Assembly: GCA_009782605.1 (NCBI GenBank)
Contig: WRIR01000005.1
Span: 61,737 to 125,736 of the forward strand
Reading direction: 5' to 3'
DNA: 64,000 bases
Origin: Eggerthellaceae bacterium
GTDB lineage: Bacteria > Actinomycetota > Coriobacteriia > Coriobacteriales > Eggerthellaceae
Part shown: one piece after another, positions 48,144 through 57,161 of the stretch
Position numbering within the stretch: the stretch's first letter is position 1
Layout: each line of letters opens with the position of its first letter
Program-made: the position numbers and the translations under genes
The notes under the pieces: generated by a model
What the model saw: only the letters and a program-made list of their open reading frames with translations
What the model was told of the DNA's origin: nothing
Databases searched by the model: none

Positions 48144-49214
48144 ATGACAAGCAGAAAGAAGAAGGCGCTCGCCATATCGTCAGTGCTCGCAGCCCTGCTG
48201 CTGGTATCGGCGACCTACGCCTGGTTCACCAGCCAGGACAGCGCCACCAACCGCCTGGCGACGTCTGACAGCCCCGCCGGCGCCCAGATAGTCGAGGTCT
48301 TCAACGACGTCGACGACTGGAAGCCCGGCCAGGAGGTCGCCAAGCAGGTCGCCGTCGTCAACACGTCGGAGGCCCCGATATTCGCCCGCCTGTCCTTCGC
48401 CGAGGTGCTGGCGCTGGCCACCGTGGTGGACCCGCTGCCCGACAGCGTCTACGCCGACGACCCCGCCCTGATGCCCGCGACGATGAACACCGGCGCCTTC
48501 ACCGCGGCCAACGGCTGGTACCCGGTGACGACCACGCCCGACGACGACAACCTGGGCGGCCTGTTCCTCACCGACGCCGCCCCGGCAGACCTCACGGTCC
48601 TGGCCAAGATGACCACCGTCAACGAGGGCGACGCCAACGAGCGGACCAGCTACGGCTTCGTCTACTTCGCCACCATCCCGTCAGGCGACTACGCCGGCGA
48701 GAGCCAGCGCGTCGAGGTCGAGTCCACCTTCGACCCCGCAGGCCCCGAGCTCACGCTCGACGAGGTCGGCTACGTCGTCTACGGCACCTCGCCCTTCGAC
48801 GCCGACTGGGCCGCCGCCGCCGCCCCCTACACCCAGCCCTCCAAGGACGACGTCTTTGCCGCCGTCACCGAGATGATGGCCGCCGACGAGCCCGTCGACG
48901 GCATCGAGGGCGGGTACATCCAGCTCATCTACGACGCCATCAACAACGACACCCCGACGGCCGACAAGTGGTTCTACAACGAGGACGACGGCTGGTTCTA
49001 CTACATCGGCAGGATCGAGTCCGGCGAGTCGAGCAACAACCTGCTGAACTCCCTCATGCTCGACGAGAGGGCCGACAGCGCCTACGCCAACCTGGTCTTC
49101 GACCTCACCGTGAACATGAGCGCCATCCAGACCACGCTCGACGCCGTGACGGGCGCCTGGGAGCTCGACCCGGACCACCCGGTGGTGCTGGCCCTGACCC
49201 CGTACTGCGACTAG
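48144..49214 (+). CDS. SipW-type signal-peptide protein, TasA/CalY-like surface subunit
   Basis: A 356-residue exported protein. A short basic start (SRKKK), one hydrophobic helix (about 8-25) and the SipW-type cleavage region ATYAWFTSQDSATNRL match the signal of TasA/camelysin-type amyloid and biofilm proteins. The mature part is acidic, rich in Asp/Ala/Tyr, with no cysteines seen, and beta-strand-like throughout (VAVVNTSEAPIFARLSF). It probably forms or anchors extracellular fibres after cutting by the upstream peptidase. ATG 48144 follows AAGGAG with 8-9 nt spacing. Confidence 0.8.
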   Translation: MTSRKKKALAISSVLAALLLVSATYAWFTSQDSATNRLATSDSPAGAQIVEVFNDVDDWKPGQEVAKQVAVVNTSEAPIFARLSFAEVLALATVVDPLPDSVYADDPALMPATMNTGAFTAANGWYPVTTTPDDDNLGGLFLTDAAPADLTVLAKMTTVNEGDANERTSYGFVYFATIPSGDYAGESQRVEVESTFDPAGPELTLDEVGYVVYGTSPFDADWAAAAAPYTQPSKDDVFAAVTEMMAADEPVDGIEGGYIQLIYDAINNDTPTADKWFYNEDDGWFYYIGRIESGESSNNLLNSLMLDERADSAYANLVFDLTVNMSAIQTTLDAVTGAWELDPDHPVVLALTPYCD

Positions 49215-49253
49215 GCCCGCAGGGGCCGACGAGACCCCCGAGGAGGGGAGACC

Positions 49254-50009
49254 ATGGGACGACTGAAGAAACTCATCCTGTGCGCAGCACTCGCCGCAGC
49301 CGTGTTTTCCGGGACGGCTGTGGCCTGGGCGGCCGAGACAGGCCTCCCCCCCGGCGCCCTGATAGGCGACGAGGACGGCATCACGGTGGGGGCCGACGGC
49401 GCCTACCTCATCGACTGGGACGGGATCGAGGCCGGCGACGTGCTCACCAAGACGCTGACGCTGTCCAACATCGGCGCCGAGCCCTTCTGGCTGACCATGT
49501 CGGGCGCCCCGCTTGAGGAAAGCGGGCCCCTGCACCTGCTCGACGAGGTGGCCCTCACCCTCACGCTGGACGGCGAGGTCATATACGAGGGCCGCGTGCG
49601 CGGCACCGACGGCGAGGGCATGGTCGGGCGCGCGCTGCCCCTGGGGCTCTACGCCAGCGGCGACGCCCGCACCCTGGAGGCCACCCTGCGGGCAAGCGCC
49701 TCCATGGCGCGGCCCTCAGGCGCCAGCGAGGCCTTCTTCCGGTGGGACTTCGTGGCCACCCGGGAGGAGCCCCCGCCGCCGCCCCCGCCGCCCGGGGAGC
49801 CGCCCCCGCCCCCGCCGCCCCCGCCGCCGCCCGACCCGCCGCCCCCGGCCGGCCCGCCCCAGCCCGGGGCGCCCAAGACCGGCGACGCCGCGCCCTGGGG
49901 CGTATACGCCCTGACGGCCTGCCTGGGCGCCGCAGGCACGGCGCTCGCGCTCAGGAAGAGGCGGCAGGGGCAGGGCGCGGCAGGCACGGCGCCCGGCACG
50001 CCCCGGTAA
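49254..50009 (+). CDS. Secreted protein with poly-Pro linker and sortase-type C terminus
   Basis: A 251-residue protein: signal peptide (1-27, ending AVAWAA), a beta-rich domain (about 35-170, LTKTLTLSNIGAEPFWLTM), a proline run of about 35 residues (170-205), then APKTGD at about 206-211, a membrane helix and a basic tail, the layout of a sortase cell-wall anchor with a non-canonical LPxTG (A-P-K-T-G). It probably links SipW-type fibres to the wall; no sortase gene lies in this window. Strong ribosome site (GAGGAGGGGAG). Confidence 0.72.
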   Translation: MGRLKKLILCAALAAAVFSGTAVAWAAETGLPPGALIGDEDGITVGADGAYLIDWDGIEAGDVLTKTLTLSNIGAEPFWLTMSGAPLEESGPLHLLDEVALTLTLDGEVIYEGRVRGTDGEGMVGRALPLGLYASGDARTLEATLRASASMARPSGASEAFFRWDFVATREEPPPPPPPPGEPPPPPPPPPPPDPPPPAGPPQPGAPKTGDAAPWGVYALTACLGAAGTALALRKRRQGQGAAGTAPGTPR

Positions 50010-50020
50010 CCGGAAGGCAC

Positions 50021-50054
50021 GGCCGCGGGGGAGGGCGCCCCCTCCCCCGCGGCC
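50021..50054. terminator. GC-rich hairpin inside the SipW locus
   Basis: A perfect 15-bp stem GGCCGCGGGGGAGGG / CCCTCCCCCGCGGCC with a 4-nt loop and no T run. The remaining bases to 50282 are GC-rich, made of GGCAGGACAGGCACG-like units, with no gene. It may attenuate rather than fully stop transcription. Confidence 0.6.
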
Positions 50055-50282
50055 GGCGCAGGGCCCCCGCGGCGTGCCGGACGGCCCAGGCAGGACAGGC
50101 ACGGCAGGCAGGACAGGGGCGAGCGCCCTGCCCCGCCCCCGCAGGAGAGGCCGCGGGGGCGGGGCAGGACGGCTCGGCAGGGCGGGCCCGCAAGGCCCGC
50201 AAGGCGCGTGCAAGGCGCGCCGCCGGGGCAGGCTGCGGCACAAGACATGCCCGGGCCTTTTAGCGAGGAAGGGACTTTGACC

Positions 50283-50951
50283 ATGGAAGACAAGAACAGG
50301 GCAAGAGGCGTCCTCAGGACGATGAGGGAGAAGAGGTGGGTGCTCTTCATCGCCTGCGTCGTCATGAGCGCGCTGCTCACGGTGGGCTCCACCCTCGCGT
50401 GGTTCGTCGCCTCGCACTCCGTGACGAACAGGCTTGAGACGCCCGACTTGCCCTTCTCCTTCGAGCTCTTCGACGGCTTCGAGCGCCCCGGCTCGTTCAG
50501 CCCGGGCGACGCCTGGCCCAAGGCCGTCAGCGCCACCAACACCGGCGAGCTGCCCGGCTTCGTGCGGCTCATGGTGCTCGCCGAGGTCACCGCCGCCGAC
50601 GGCACGCTCCTGCCCTCCGGCGAGGGCGTCCTGGCCTACGGGGGCCTGGACCTCTACCACCCGGCCGACAACCCCGATGCCCTGTGGGCCGACGGCGGCG
50701 ACGGCTACTACTACTACCTCGGCCGCGTCGCGCCCGGCGAGACCGCCGCGCCCCCGCTGTTCACGGCGGTCAGCCTGGCAGACGGCCTCGGGCCCGCCTA
50801 CGACGGGGCCGGCATGAGGATAGACGTGAAGGTCGAGGCCTCGGGCACCGCCAGGCAGGAGTACCGCGCGGGCTGGTGGGGCAGCGAGGCCCCGCCCGAT
50901 GCCGCCGCGCTCCTGCTTATAGACGACATACTCCAGCCTCTGGCCCAGTGA
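50283..50951 (+). CDS. SipW-type signal-peptide protein, second surface subunit
   Basis: A 222-residue protein with a basic start, one helix (about 20-38) and the SipW-type cleavage region TLAWFVASHSVTNRLETPD (39-57). The mature part has FELFDGFERPGSFSPGD followed by KAVSATNTGELPGFVRL, the same order of blocks as the 48 kb protein (a D-W/P-K-V line, then VRL/ARL), so the two are homologous. Tyr/Gly-rich (GDGYYYYLGR). The frame is open upstream but ATG 50283 starts the signal. Confidence 0.78.
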   Translation: MEDKNRARGVLRTMREKRWVLFIACVVMSALLTVGSTLAWFVASHSVTNRLETPDLPFSFELFDGFERPGSFSPGDAWPKAVSATNTGELPGFVRLMVLAEVTAADGTLLPSGEGVLAYGGLDLYHPADNPDALWADGGDGYYYYLGRVAPGETAAPPLFTAVSLADGLGPAYDGAGMRIDVKVEASGTARQEYRAGWWGSEAPPDAAALLLIDDILQPLAQ

Positions 50952-50971
50952 AGACGGGGAGGACGACAGAC

Positions 50972-53900
50972 ATGACTAGGACAGCCGCCAGCGAAAGGCC
51001 CGCCCCCAAGGCCCGGCCCTCCGCCCGCCCCAAGGCCGCCAAGGCCCCCGCCGAAGCCAAGGCCGCCGCCAAGGCAGCGCCCGGCAGGAGGGCCCCCGCC
51101 AAGGCCCCCGGCGCAAAACCCCTGCGCGCCCGCGTGGCGCCGCTCGTCGTGGCCCTGCTTATGGTCGCGACCCTGCTGCCCGCCACATCCGGCTCGCAGT
51201 CGCCAGCGGCCTTCGCCGGCCCCACCGACTACGCCGGCGCCGACGTCATCTGGGACTACCCGTCCAAGATAGACCCGGACGACGGCCCCCAGTTCATACA
51301 GATGCCCTTCGACCAGCTTGACTTCAACGCAAGCAGGTACAACTCCTATTACGACACGGACTCCCGTGCCCTGGCCTGGACGGCCGCCACCAGCAGGGAT
51401 CTGCTCGGCTCCTCGACGCCGGACCATGTGGTCCTAGGTTCCGACACGGTTACCTTCGCCGGCTACGGCGTGCAGAACGCCGCGGACGTGGTCTACACGA
51501 CCGCCTACGACGCCTTCGAGACGCTCAGCCTGACGATGTTCCCCAACCAGCTGCGGTTCCACACCCTGAACCAGACGGGCTTCCTGTTCAACGGATCCTT
51601 CACAGGGGTCAACTACACCGGCTACGCCCTGCTCTTGGATGTCAACGGGCCCTTCTCGAACACGGCACGGGGGGTCGCAGACCTCAAGCTCGTCTACATG
51701 GTGAACCAGCCCATCGGCCAGCCCCTGCCGGTCAACACGAACCCGGGTGCGGCCGGCAACTTCCCGGGCAACGGCCGCCCCAACGGCCTGGCCTTCCAGA
51801 CCCAAGACATTATCAAGTCCGGCGTCACCGAGGGGCAGGGCAACTCTTTCGACGTCGTGGTGGCCCGCTCGGACACCGGCTTTGCCCTCTACATCGACGG
51901 CGAGCTGGTGCGCGAGGTCGAGCCGGCCCAGAACATGGGCAACGGCTTCGGCTTCTTCGCCGGGTACTACCCCCACCGCTGCCCCATGCTGACTGCGGTC
52001 GACTACAGCAACCTGTCCATCTCTGTGCTGGCAGGGCCGGCCACGACGGCCCGCGAGGTGCGCTTCATCGACGTGGACACCGGCATGGCAATCGCCGCCC
52101 CACAGAGGGTGGCCGGCAACGACATGGCCATGAACAACGTCGGCGAGACCCCCTACGTCGGCGACGAGTACATGATAGACACGAGCGGGGTGCAGGAGAT
52201 CGAGAGCGACGGGTCGATGTACCAGTACGTGGGCGCGAGCCGCAGCGCAGACGAGATGCTGGCCATGGTGTACCAAAGCGGCGGCATCCCGGCCAACACC
52301 ACCACCCTCTACTACAAGAACCAGGACCTGCTGCCCGAGAAGCACGCCCGCGTCACCGGGTCGGGCATATGGGACGACGGCCTCCCGGACGACCCCGTGC
52401 CCCTCACAGACACCGACACGATAGACTACCGCATCGATGTCAAGGTGCCGGAAAAGCCCCCTGCTCCTGTCCGGGGTGGAGATTTGACCTTCAGGAGCGA
52501 TGCCCTCTTGAACTACCACCAGGAAACGACCAGGCATCCGGGTGGCACCAATACCGCCAACCCGCAAATCCTCAATACAACGACTCGGCGCTCTGCTGCT
52601 AATGGCAGTCCTTCGGTGGGTGCGACCGCGGGCAATGCCTTCAGGTACAGTTCTTGGAGCATGACCCAAACCAATCAATACAGAAACGCTCGGGACACCG
52701 ATCATTATGTATGGGTCGAGCCGCAAGCAGGGATACTCCCTGCAGGGCAGGCTTTCACCGTGGACGTTACCTACCAGGTCGACTTTAGGCTCTGGAACCA
52801 AGCCGGCACGAATCATGCAGCCAACGGAATCTCCAACAGGCAGATGTTCGCGATGAGCGGGTCGCTCCAGAACACCTCGATGACCACCGCCCAACAAAAC
52901 ACCCTCCAGGCTTTCTCCCACCAGTATGTCAACGGCCGGGGCACTACTGGCTGGCAGGGTTTTTTCGGAACCCGGGGCAATGCCGTCCCTGCCGCTCCGG
53001 GTAACACCACGACCCCTACGAACAATTATCCTGGTAGTGGCGCTACAGTGGCCTTCGGGGTCCTTGTGCCCTCGGGGCAGACGGCCAACCTGGGGACGAC
53101 GTCGCCACCGAGTTTTCCGGCAGGCGCCCCAGGCCTTGCCAATGCCCAGAACACATACCCTATCAACGGCAACTATGTGGCATCCTATGCCAGGCCAGGC
53201 ACCAGGCAGACTTTCACGGGTACTCTCCCTGCCTTGACGGGCACACAGAACGCGTTGGTGGGCCTGCGTGCCTATCACGGCTCCAACCACGATGGGACGG
53301 GAACGAACGGAAATGAGGGCTCGATAGGGCGCACCGACACCTTCACCAGTATCATTAGGGTATATGAGATGCGGTTTACAAGCACCACAGACGGAGCGGT
53401 GTACACCTTCGGTCCCAATTACACCGCGCCCGCACCCGATCCCACGCCCTACACCGTCACCGACCTCCTTCCCGAAGGGGTCACCTACATGGGCACCGCG
53501 ACTTCGGGTTGGACGGCCACGAACCCGGATTTCCCCACCCCCAGCCCCGCCAACTTCGGCGGCACGCTCGCCATCACCATGGAGGACGGCCGGCAGCGCC
53601 TGACCTGGACCTTCCCCGACATGCCGGACGGGAACACCTCCATAAACTTCACCGTGTCACCGAACCAGAACGGCTTCTTCGAGAACTTTGCGGAGGTGAA
53701 GAACAACAGCTCGCCGGTCGACATCTGGTACAAGACGAACTCGACCTACCACGCACGTGACGTGTTCCACGTGACGGAGAAGTACCGCATCTGGGACGGC
53801 AGCTACCCGGGCGGGCAGGGCGGCCTCGACCTCAAGGACGAGACCTACACCTGGCTGGGCACCTTCGACGGCTACGGCGTCGCGCCCAACCTGCGCAGTT

Positions 53901-55372
53901 CCATCGTCGCCATGACCGCAGACGGCCCGGTCACCTACCGCTACTACGGCTGGGCCTATTCGCACCCCGGGCTGCCGATGGACCCGGGGCCGCTCACCCC
54001 GACGCCGGGCATCCCGCCGGACGGCTGGGTCCTGCCCTGTCCCACCCACGACAACGACGCGGACTGCGACGACGACCCCGTCTACAACAACCTGTGGGAT
54101 CCCACGATATCGGACAACGACCACGAGGTCATCCTCTACTTCGTCCCCGACGTGCAGGTGACCATCCACTTCATGGTCGTCTCCGGAGACGACGACCCGG
54201 GGACGGAGGTCCGGACCGTGGTGGACTTCAACGTCCCCGCCGGCCTGGACTACACCATGCTGCCGAACTACCTGAACCCCTTCCTGCGCCCGAACGGCCC
54301 GGACCCGGAGCAGGCCTACAACTACAAGGACCGCTACGACCTCTTCGCGCCCGCGTCCTGGCCCGGTGGGTCCTCTGTCTACCAGACCGCGCAGCCGGGC
54401 TCCCCGCCCGCGCCCGCCTTCCCCGCGATCATATCCGGGGACCAGCACATCACGCTGTACTTCGCGCAGGACCCGCGCATCGCCTACCGCTTCATGCTCG
54501 GGGAGCGCGACGGTGATGGCCCCCTGACCCTGACGAGCCTCATACTGGCCCCGCAGCAAAACGAGATCATCACCCGGGGGGAGTTCTACTACCCGACCGA
54601 GTCCGACCTGTACCCGGGCTTCCCGCCCTCCTTCACGGTCGAGGTCCAGGTGCTCGACGAGTACGGCATCCCCATGGTCGACAGCAACGGCGACCCCGTG
54701 ACGCAGACCCACGTCTACCGCTTCGCGGGCTTTAGGCTCGACAACAACGGCGCCCCTCTGGGCCCCAACGGCGAGATACTCGACAACGGGAGGTTCGGCA
54801 CCATCGTGGAGACGGCCGACATGTCGGCCCTGACGCCGCTGGATGCCTCCACCGGGTACCCGGGCGGCGTGTTCACCAACCACACCTATACGCTGATATA
54901 CGCCGAGGTCTCGGAGTTCATGCTGCACCTGCGCCAGGTCGTCCTGCCCGGCGGCTCGGTGCCTACGCCCTACATCGGCTTCTTCGACCTTGCCAACGGG
55001 GACGACGCCTTCGGGCTGAGCACCGACTCCAACCGCGAGCCTGTGGACGTGGCCTTCCGCACCGTCATAATAGACTTCAACGACATGGACGACATGGACT
55101 ACTACGTGCGCAACATCGTCCCGCAGTATTACGAGTTCATGGGCTACGTGTCCACGCCGGGCTCCGACACCGGGGCCGGGCACTGGTACGACCCGGGCAA
55201 CCCGCACCCGGCCTTCATGGACGGCCCGAACCCCTTCGTCGTGGAGTATTCCTTCGCGGACAACGAGTGGTGGGTGACCGTCTACATCCAGGCCACCGAC
55301 GACCCCGGCCAGTACGCCTGGGGCTCCGCCGCAAACGACTTCGGCACCATCACCGCGCCCCCGGCCCCCTAG
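50972..55372 (+). CDS. Large secreted multidomain surface protein (adhesin/pilin-like)
   Basis: A 1466-residue exported protein. Residues 1-50 are Lys/Ala/Pro-rich, then a signal helix (about 54-72, ending SPAAFAG). Beta-rich domains follow: a lectin-like first region (90-360), a MucBP-like module (365-460, ending TTLYYKNQD), a composition-shifted region (about 503-806), a DUF11-like/isopeptide-type domain (TVTDLLPEGVTYMG, about 825-920), and repeated MucBP-like modules to the end (each with an ITLYFAQD or VILYFVPD strand). There is no LPxTG and no final membrane helix, so it is released or held by partners. ATG 50972 follows GGGGAGG. Starts 20 bp after the SipW-type gene. Confidence 0.75.
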   Translation: MTRTAASERPAPKARPSARPKAAKAPAEAKAAAKAAPGRRAPAKAPGAKPLRARVAPLVVALLMVATLLPATSGSQSPAAFAGPTDYAGADVIWDYPSKIDPDDGPQFIQMPFDQLDFNASRYNSYYDTDSRALAWTAATSRDLLGSSTPDHVVLGSDTVTFAGYGVQNAADVVYTTAYDAFETLSLTMFPNQLRFHTLNQTGFLFNGSFTGVNYTGYALLLDVNGPFSNTARGVADLKLVYMVNQPIGQPLPVNTNPGAAGNFPGNGRPNGLAFQTQDIIKSGVTEGQGNSFDVVVARSDTGFALYIDGELVREVEPAQNMGNGFGFFAGYYPHRCPMLTAVDYSNLSISVLAGPATTAREVRFIDVDTGMAIAAPQRVAGNDMAMNNVGETPYVGDEYMIDTSGVQEIESDGSMYQYVGASRSADEMLAMVYQSGGIPANTTTLYYKNQDLLPEKHARVTGSGIWDDGLPDDPVPLTDTDTIDYRIDVKVPEKPPAPVRGGDLTFRSDALLNYHQETTRHPGGTNTANPQILNTTTRRSAANGSPSVGATAGNAFRYSSWSMTQTNQYRNARDTDHYVWVEPQAGILPAGQAFTVDVTYQVDFRLWNQAGTNHAANGISNRQMFAMSGSLQNTSMTTAQQNTLQAFSHQYVNGRGTTGWQGFFGTRGNAVPAAPGNTTTPTNNYPGSGATVAFGVLVPSGQTANLGTTSPPSFPAGAPGLANAQNTYPINGNYVASYARPGTRQTFTGTLPALTGTQNALVGLRAYHGSNHDGTGTNGNEGSIGRTDTFTSIIRVYEMRFTSTTDGAVYTFGPNYTAPAPDPTPYTVTDLLPEGVTYMGTATSGWTATNPDFPTPSPANFGGTLAITMEDGRQRLTWTFPDMPDGNTSINFTVSPNQNGFFENFAEVKNNSSPVDIWYKTNSTYHARDVFHVTEKYRIWDGSYPGGQGGLDLKDETYTWLGTFDGYGVAPNLRSSIVAMTADGPVTYRYYGWAYSHPGLPMDPGPLTPTPGIPPDGWVLPCPTHDNDADCDDDPVYNNLWDPTISDNDHEVILYFVPDVQVTIHFMVVSGDDDPGTEVRTVVDFNVPAGLDYTMLPNYLNPFLRPNGPDPEQAYNYKDRYDLFAPASWPGGSSVYQTAQPGSPPAPAFPAIISGDQHITLYFAQDPRIAYRFMLGERDGDGPLTLTSLILAPQQNEIITRGEFYYPTESDLYPGFPPSFTVEVQVLDEYGIPMVDSNGDPVTQTHVYRFAGFRLDNNGAPLGPNGEILDNGRFGTIVETADMSALTPLDASTGYPGGVFTNHTYTLIYAEVSEFMLHLRQVVLPGGSVPTPYIGFFDLANGDDAFGLSTDSNREPVDVAFRTVIIDFNDMDDMDYYVRNIVPQYYEFMGYVSTPGSDTGAGHWYDPGNPHPAFMDGPNPFVVEYSFADNEWWVTVYIQATDDPGQYAWGSAANDFGTITAPPAP

Positions 55373-55391
55373 GCCCCCTAGGCCCCACCCA

Positions 55392-55423
55392 GCCCCCGCA
55401 GCTCCCCCACGAGCTGCGGGGGC
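55392..55423 (+). terminator. Terminator of the SipW locus
   Basis: A perfect 13-bp stem GCCCCCGCAGCTC / GAGCTGCGGGGGC with a 6-nt loop, 20 bp after the exoprotein stop. No strong T run. Confidence 0.7.
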
Positions 55424-55444
55424 CCCGCCCAGGGGCGGACACGC

Positions 55445-55543
55445 GTGTGACAAGGGGCCGTATAACCTGTCACATTTTACCCAGGCTGTCCGGCGACACA
55501 AGATACAGCAAAATGTGACAGGTTATACGGCCCCTTGTCACAC
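55445..55543. repeat. Intergenic palindromic element R3
   Basis: Perfect 34-bp arms at 55445-55478 and 55510-55543, carrying the core GGGGCCGTATAAC, enclose a 31-nt centre. It lies between the convergent exoprotein and DUF1015 genes and is followed by an isolated GGTCCCCTGTCC. Confidence 0.85.
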
Positions 55544-55585
55544 GGTCCCCTGTCCACCCCCAGGTGGCACGGGGCGGCGGGGCCC

Positions 55586-56872
55586 TTATATCCGGTGGAT
55601 GAAGATGCCGCTGCGGGGCTTGGGCTCGAACCAGGTCGATTTGGGGGGCATGAGCTGGCCTTCGTCGGCCACGGCGAAGAGCTCTTCTATCGAGGGCGGG
55701 AAGAGGGCGAAGGCGACCGCCATGTCGGTCTCCACGCGCCGTTCGAGCTCGGCGAGGCCCCGGACGCCCCCGACAAAGTCGATGCGCTCGTCGGTGCGGG
55801 GGTCCTCGATGCCGAGGACGGGGGCAAGCAGCCGGTCTTGCAGGACGGACACGTCGAGCCCGGCGACCGGGTCGTCGGGGACGCAGGCTCCCTTGATGTC
55901 CAGCCGGTACCACGACCCTTCCACATACATGCCGAAGCTGCCCTTGGAGGCGGGCTTGGCCGGGGCCTCCTGCGGCCCGGACACCTCGAAGCATTCCCCT
56001 ATGCGGCCCAGGAGCTCTTCAAGCGAAAGCCCGTTCAGGTCCTTGACCACGCGGTTGTAGTCGAGGATGACGAGCTGGCTGCTCGGGAAGATGATGGAAA
56101 GGAAGTGGTCGGAGGCGAGCGCGTCAACAGCGTGCCGACCGCCGCTGTCACACCTGCCGCCTGCCGTGCCGCCGCTGTCACACTCCCGCGCCTCGCGACG
56201 CAGGAGGCCGGCCTTCACCGCCGAGGCAGCCCGGTGGTGCCCGTCGGCTATGTAGAGGGCGGGGGTGTCCTCGAAGGCCTGCCTGATGGTCGCGGTGCTC
56301 TGCGCGTCGTCCACCCGCCAGATGGTGTGGCGGATGCCGTCGTCGGCGACGAAGTCGTAGAGCGGCGTGCCCGCGCAGGCCTGCTCCATCACCTGCTCGA
56401 TGGTGCCGTCCGAACGGAAGGCGAGGAAGATGGGGCCGGTATGGGCGCAGCAGGTGTCGATGTGGCGGATGCGGTCGACCTCTTTGGCCGGCTTCGTCTT
56501 CTCATGCCGCTTGATGACGCCTTCCCTATAGTCGTCGACCGAGGAACAGGCCACCACGCCGACCTGTTTGCGGCCGTCCGTCGCGGTCAGGCAGTAGAAG
56601 AAGTAGTGGGGCGTGTCGTCGGCGACATAGGTGCCGTCCTCAAAGGCGTCGGAAAGGAGGCTGCGGGCCTTCTCGTAGATGCGGTCGTCATGCGGCAGAA
56701 GGGGGTGGCCGATGGTCGCCTCGGGCAGGTCGATACGCAAGAACGAGTCTGGGTGCCGCCCGATTTCGGCACGGGCTTCCTCAAGGCTGTACACGTCGTA
56801 GGGGAGTGCGGCGACTTCCGAGACCTTGTCCTTTCGAGGACGGATGCAGGAAAAAGGAATCACGTCAGCCAT
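55586..56872 (-). CDS. DUF1015 family protein (SerR-like)
   Basis: A 428-residue cytoplasmic protein of the DUF1015 family. Conserved blocks are VIPFSCIRPRKDK and ALPYDVYSLEEA at the N terminus, KRHEKT and the hallmark ADGHHRAASA near residue 215. Relatives have been linked to serine racemisation or dehydration and to NAD-related regulation, but the function is not settled. After DGHHR there is a small insertion with duplicated CDSGG units. ATG 56872 follows GAGGTG; in-frame codons upstream to 56908 are nonconserved. Confidence 0.82.
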   Translation of the reverse strand: MADVIPFSCIRPRKDKVSEVAALPYDVYSLEEARAEIGRHPDSFLRIDLPEATIGHPLLPHDDRIYEKARSLLSDAFEDGTYVADDTPHYFFYCLTATDGRKQVGVVACSSVDDYREGVIKRHEKTKPAKEVDRIRHIDTCCAHTGPIFLAFRSDGTIEQVMEQACAGTPLYDFVADDGIRHTIWRVDDAQSTATIRQAFEDTPALYIADGHHRAASAVKAGLLRREARECDSGGTAGGRCDSGGRHAVDALASDHFLSIIFPSSQLVILDYNRVVKDLNGLSLEELLGRIGECFEVSGPQEAPAKPASKGSFGMYVEGSWYRLDIKGACVPDDPVAGLDVSVLQDRLLAPVLGIEDPRTDERIDFVGGVRGLAELERRVETDMAVAFALFPPSIEELFAVADEGQLMPPKSTWFEPKPRSGIFIHRI

Positions 56873-56997
56873 GGCACAGAACACCTCGTCTATCGGGTTT
56901 CGTCTCAAAGACAGGATACCTCAACTCCGCAGGCCGACATGGGGACTTCGGCGGATTTCGGCTAATTTCCACCAACCCAAAACGGGTATCGCAACGG

Positions 56998-57007
56998 GTG
57001 CTATAAT
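56998..57007 (+). promoter_or_regulatory. Extended -10 promoter of leuS
   Basis: GTGCTATAAT contains the extended -10 TGCTATAAT; no convincing -35. It gives a 5' leader of about 150 nt that includes element R4. Confidence 0.55.
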
Positions 57008-57028
57008 GAGAGATTGTTTTTTCAAGAT

Positions 57029-57134
57029 GTGTCACGGGTGTCACGGGGACGTATAACTTGACACCCGCAATGGCGATAGGTGACGGCGGGCATCACGGGT
57101 GTCAAGTTATACGTCCCCGTGACACCCGTGACAC
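57029..57134. repeat. Intergenic palindromic element R4 in the leuS leader
   Basis: Perfect 39-bp arms at 57029-57067 and 57096-57134, core GGGGACGTATAAC, with a 28-nt centre. It ends only 27 nt before the leuS start codon, so the hairpin would form in the mRNA leader. Confidence 0.85.
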
Positions 57135-57161
57135 CCGAGCGACCCTACGAAAGAGACCGCG

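Noticed and set aside
49760..49870. Poly-proline stretch as a sequencing or frame error
   Set aside because: The frame continues in proper order into a sortase-type PKTG-helix-basic tail, so the run is a genuine linker.
57007..57056. Possible leader peptide for leuS attenuation
   Set aside because: The 16-codon frame ([16 protein letters not shown]) contains no leucine codons and ends inside the palindrome; no T-box specifier was recognised either.
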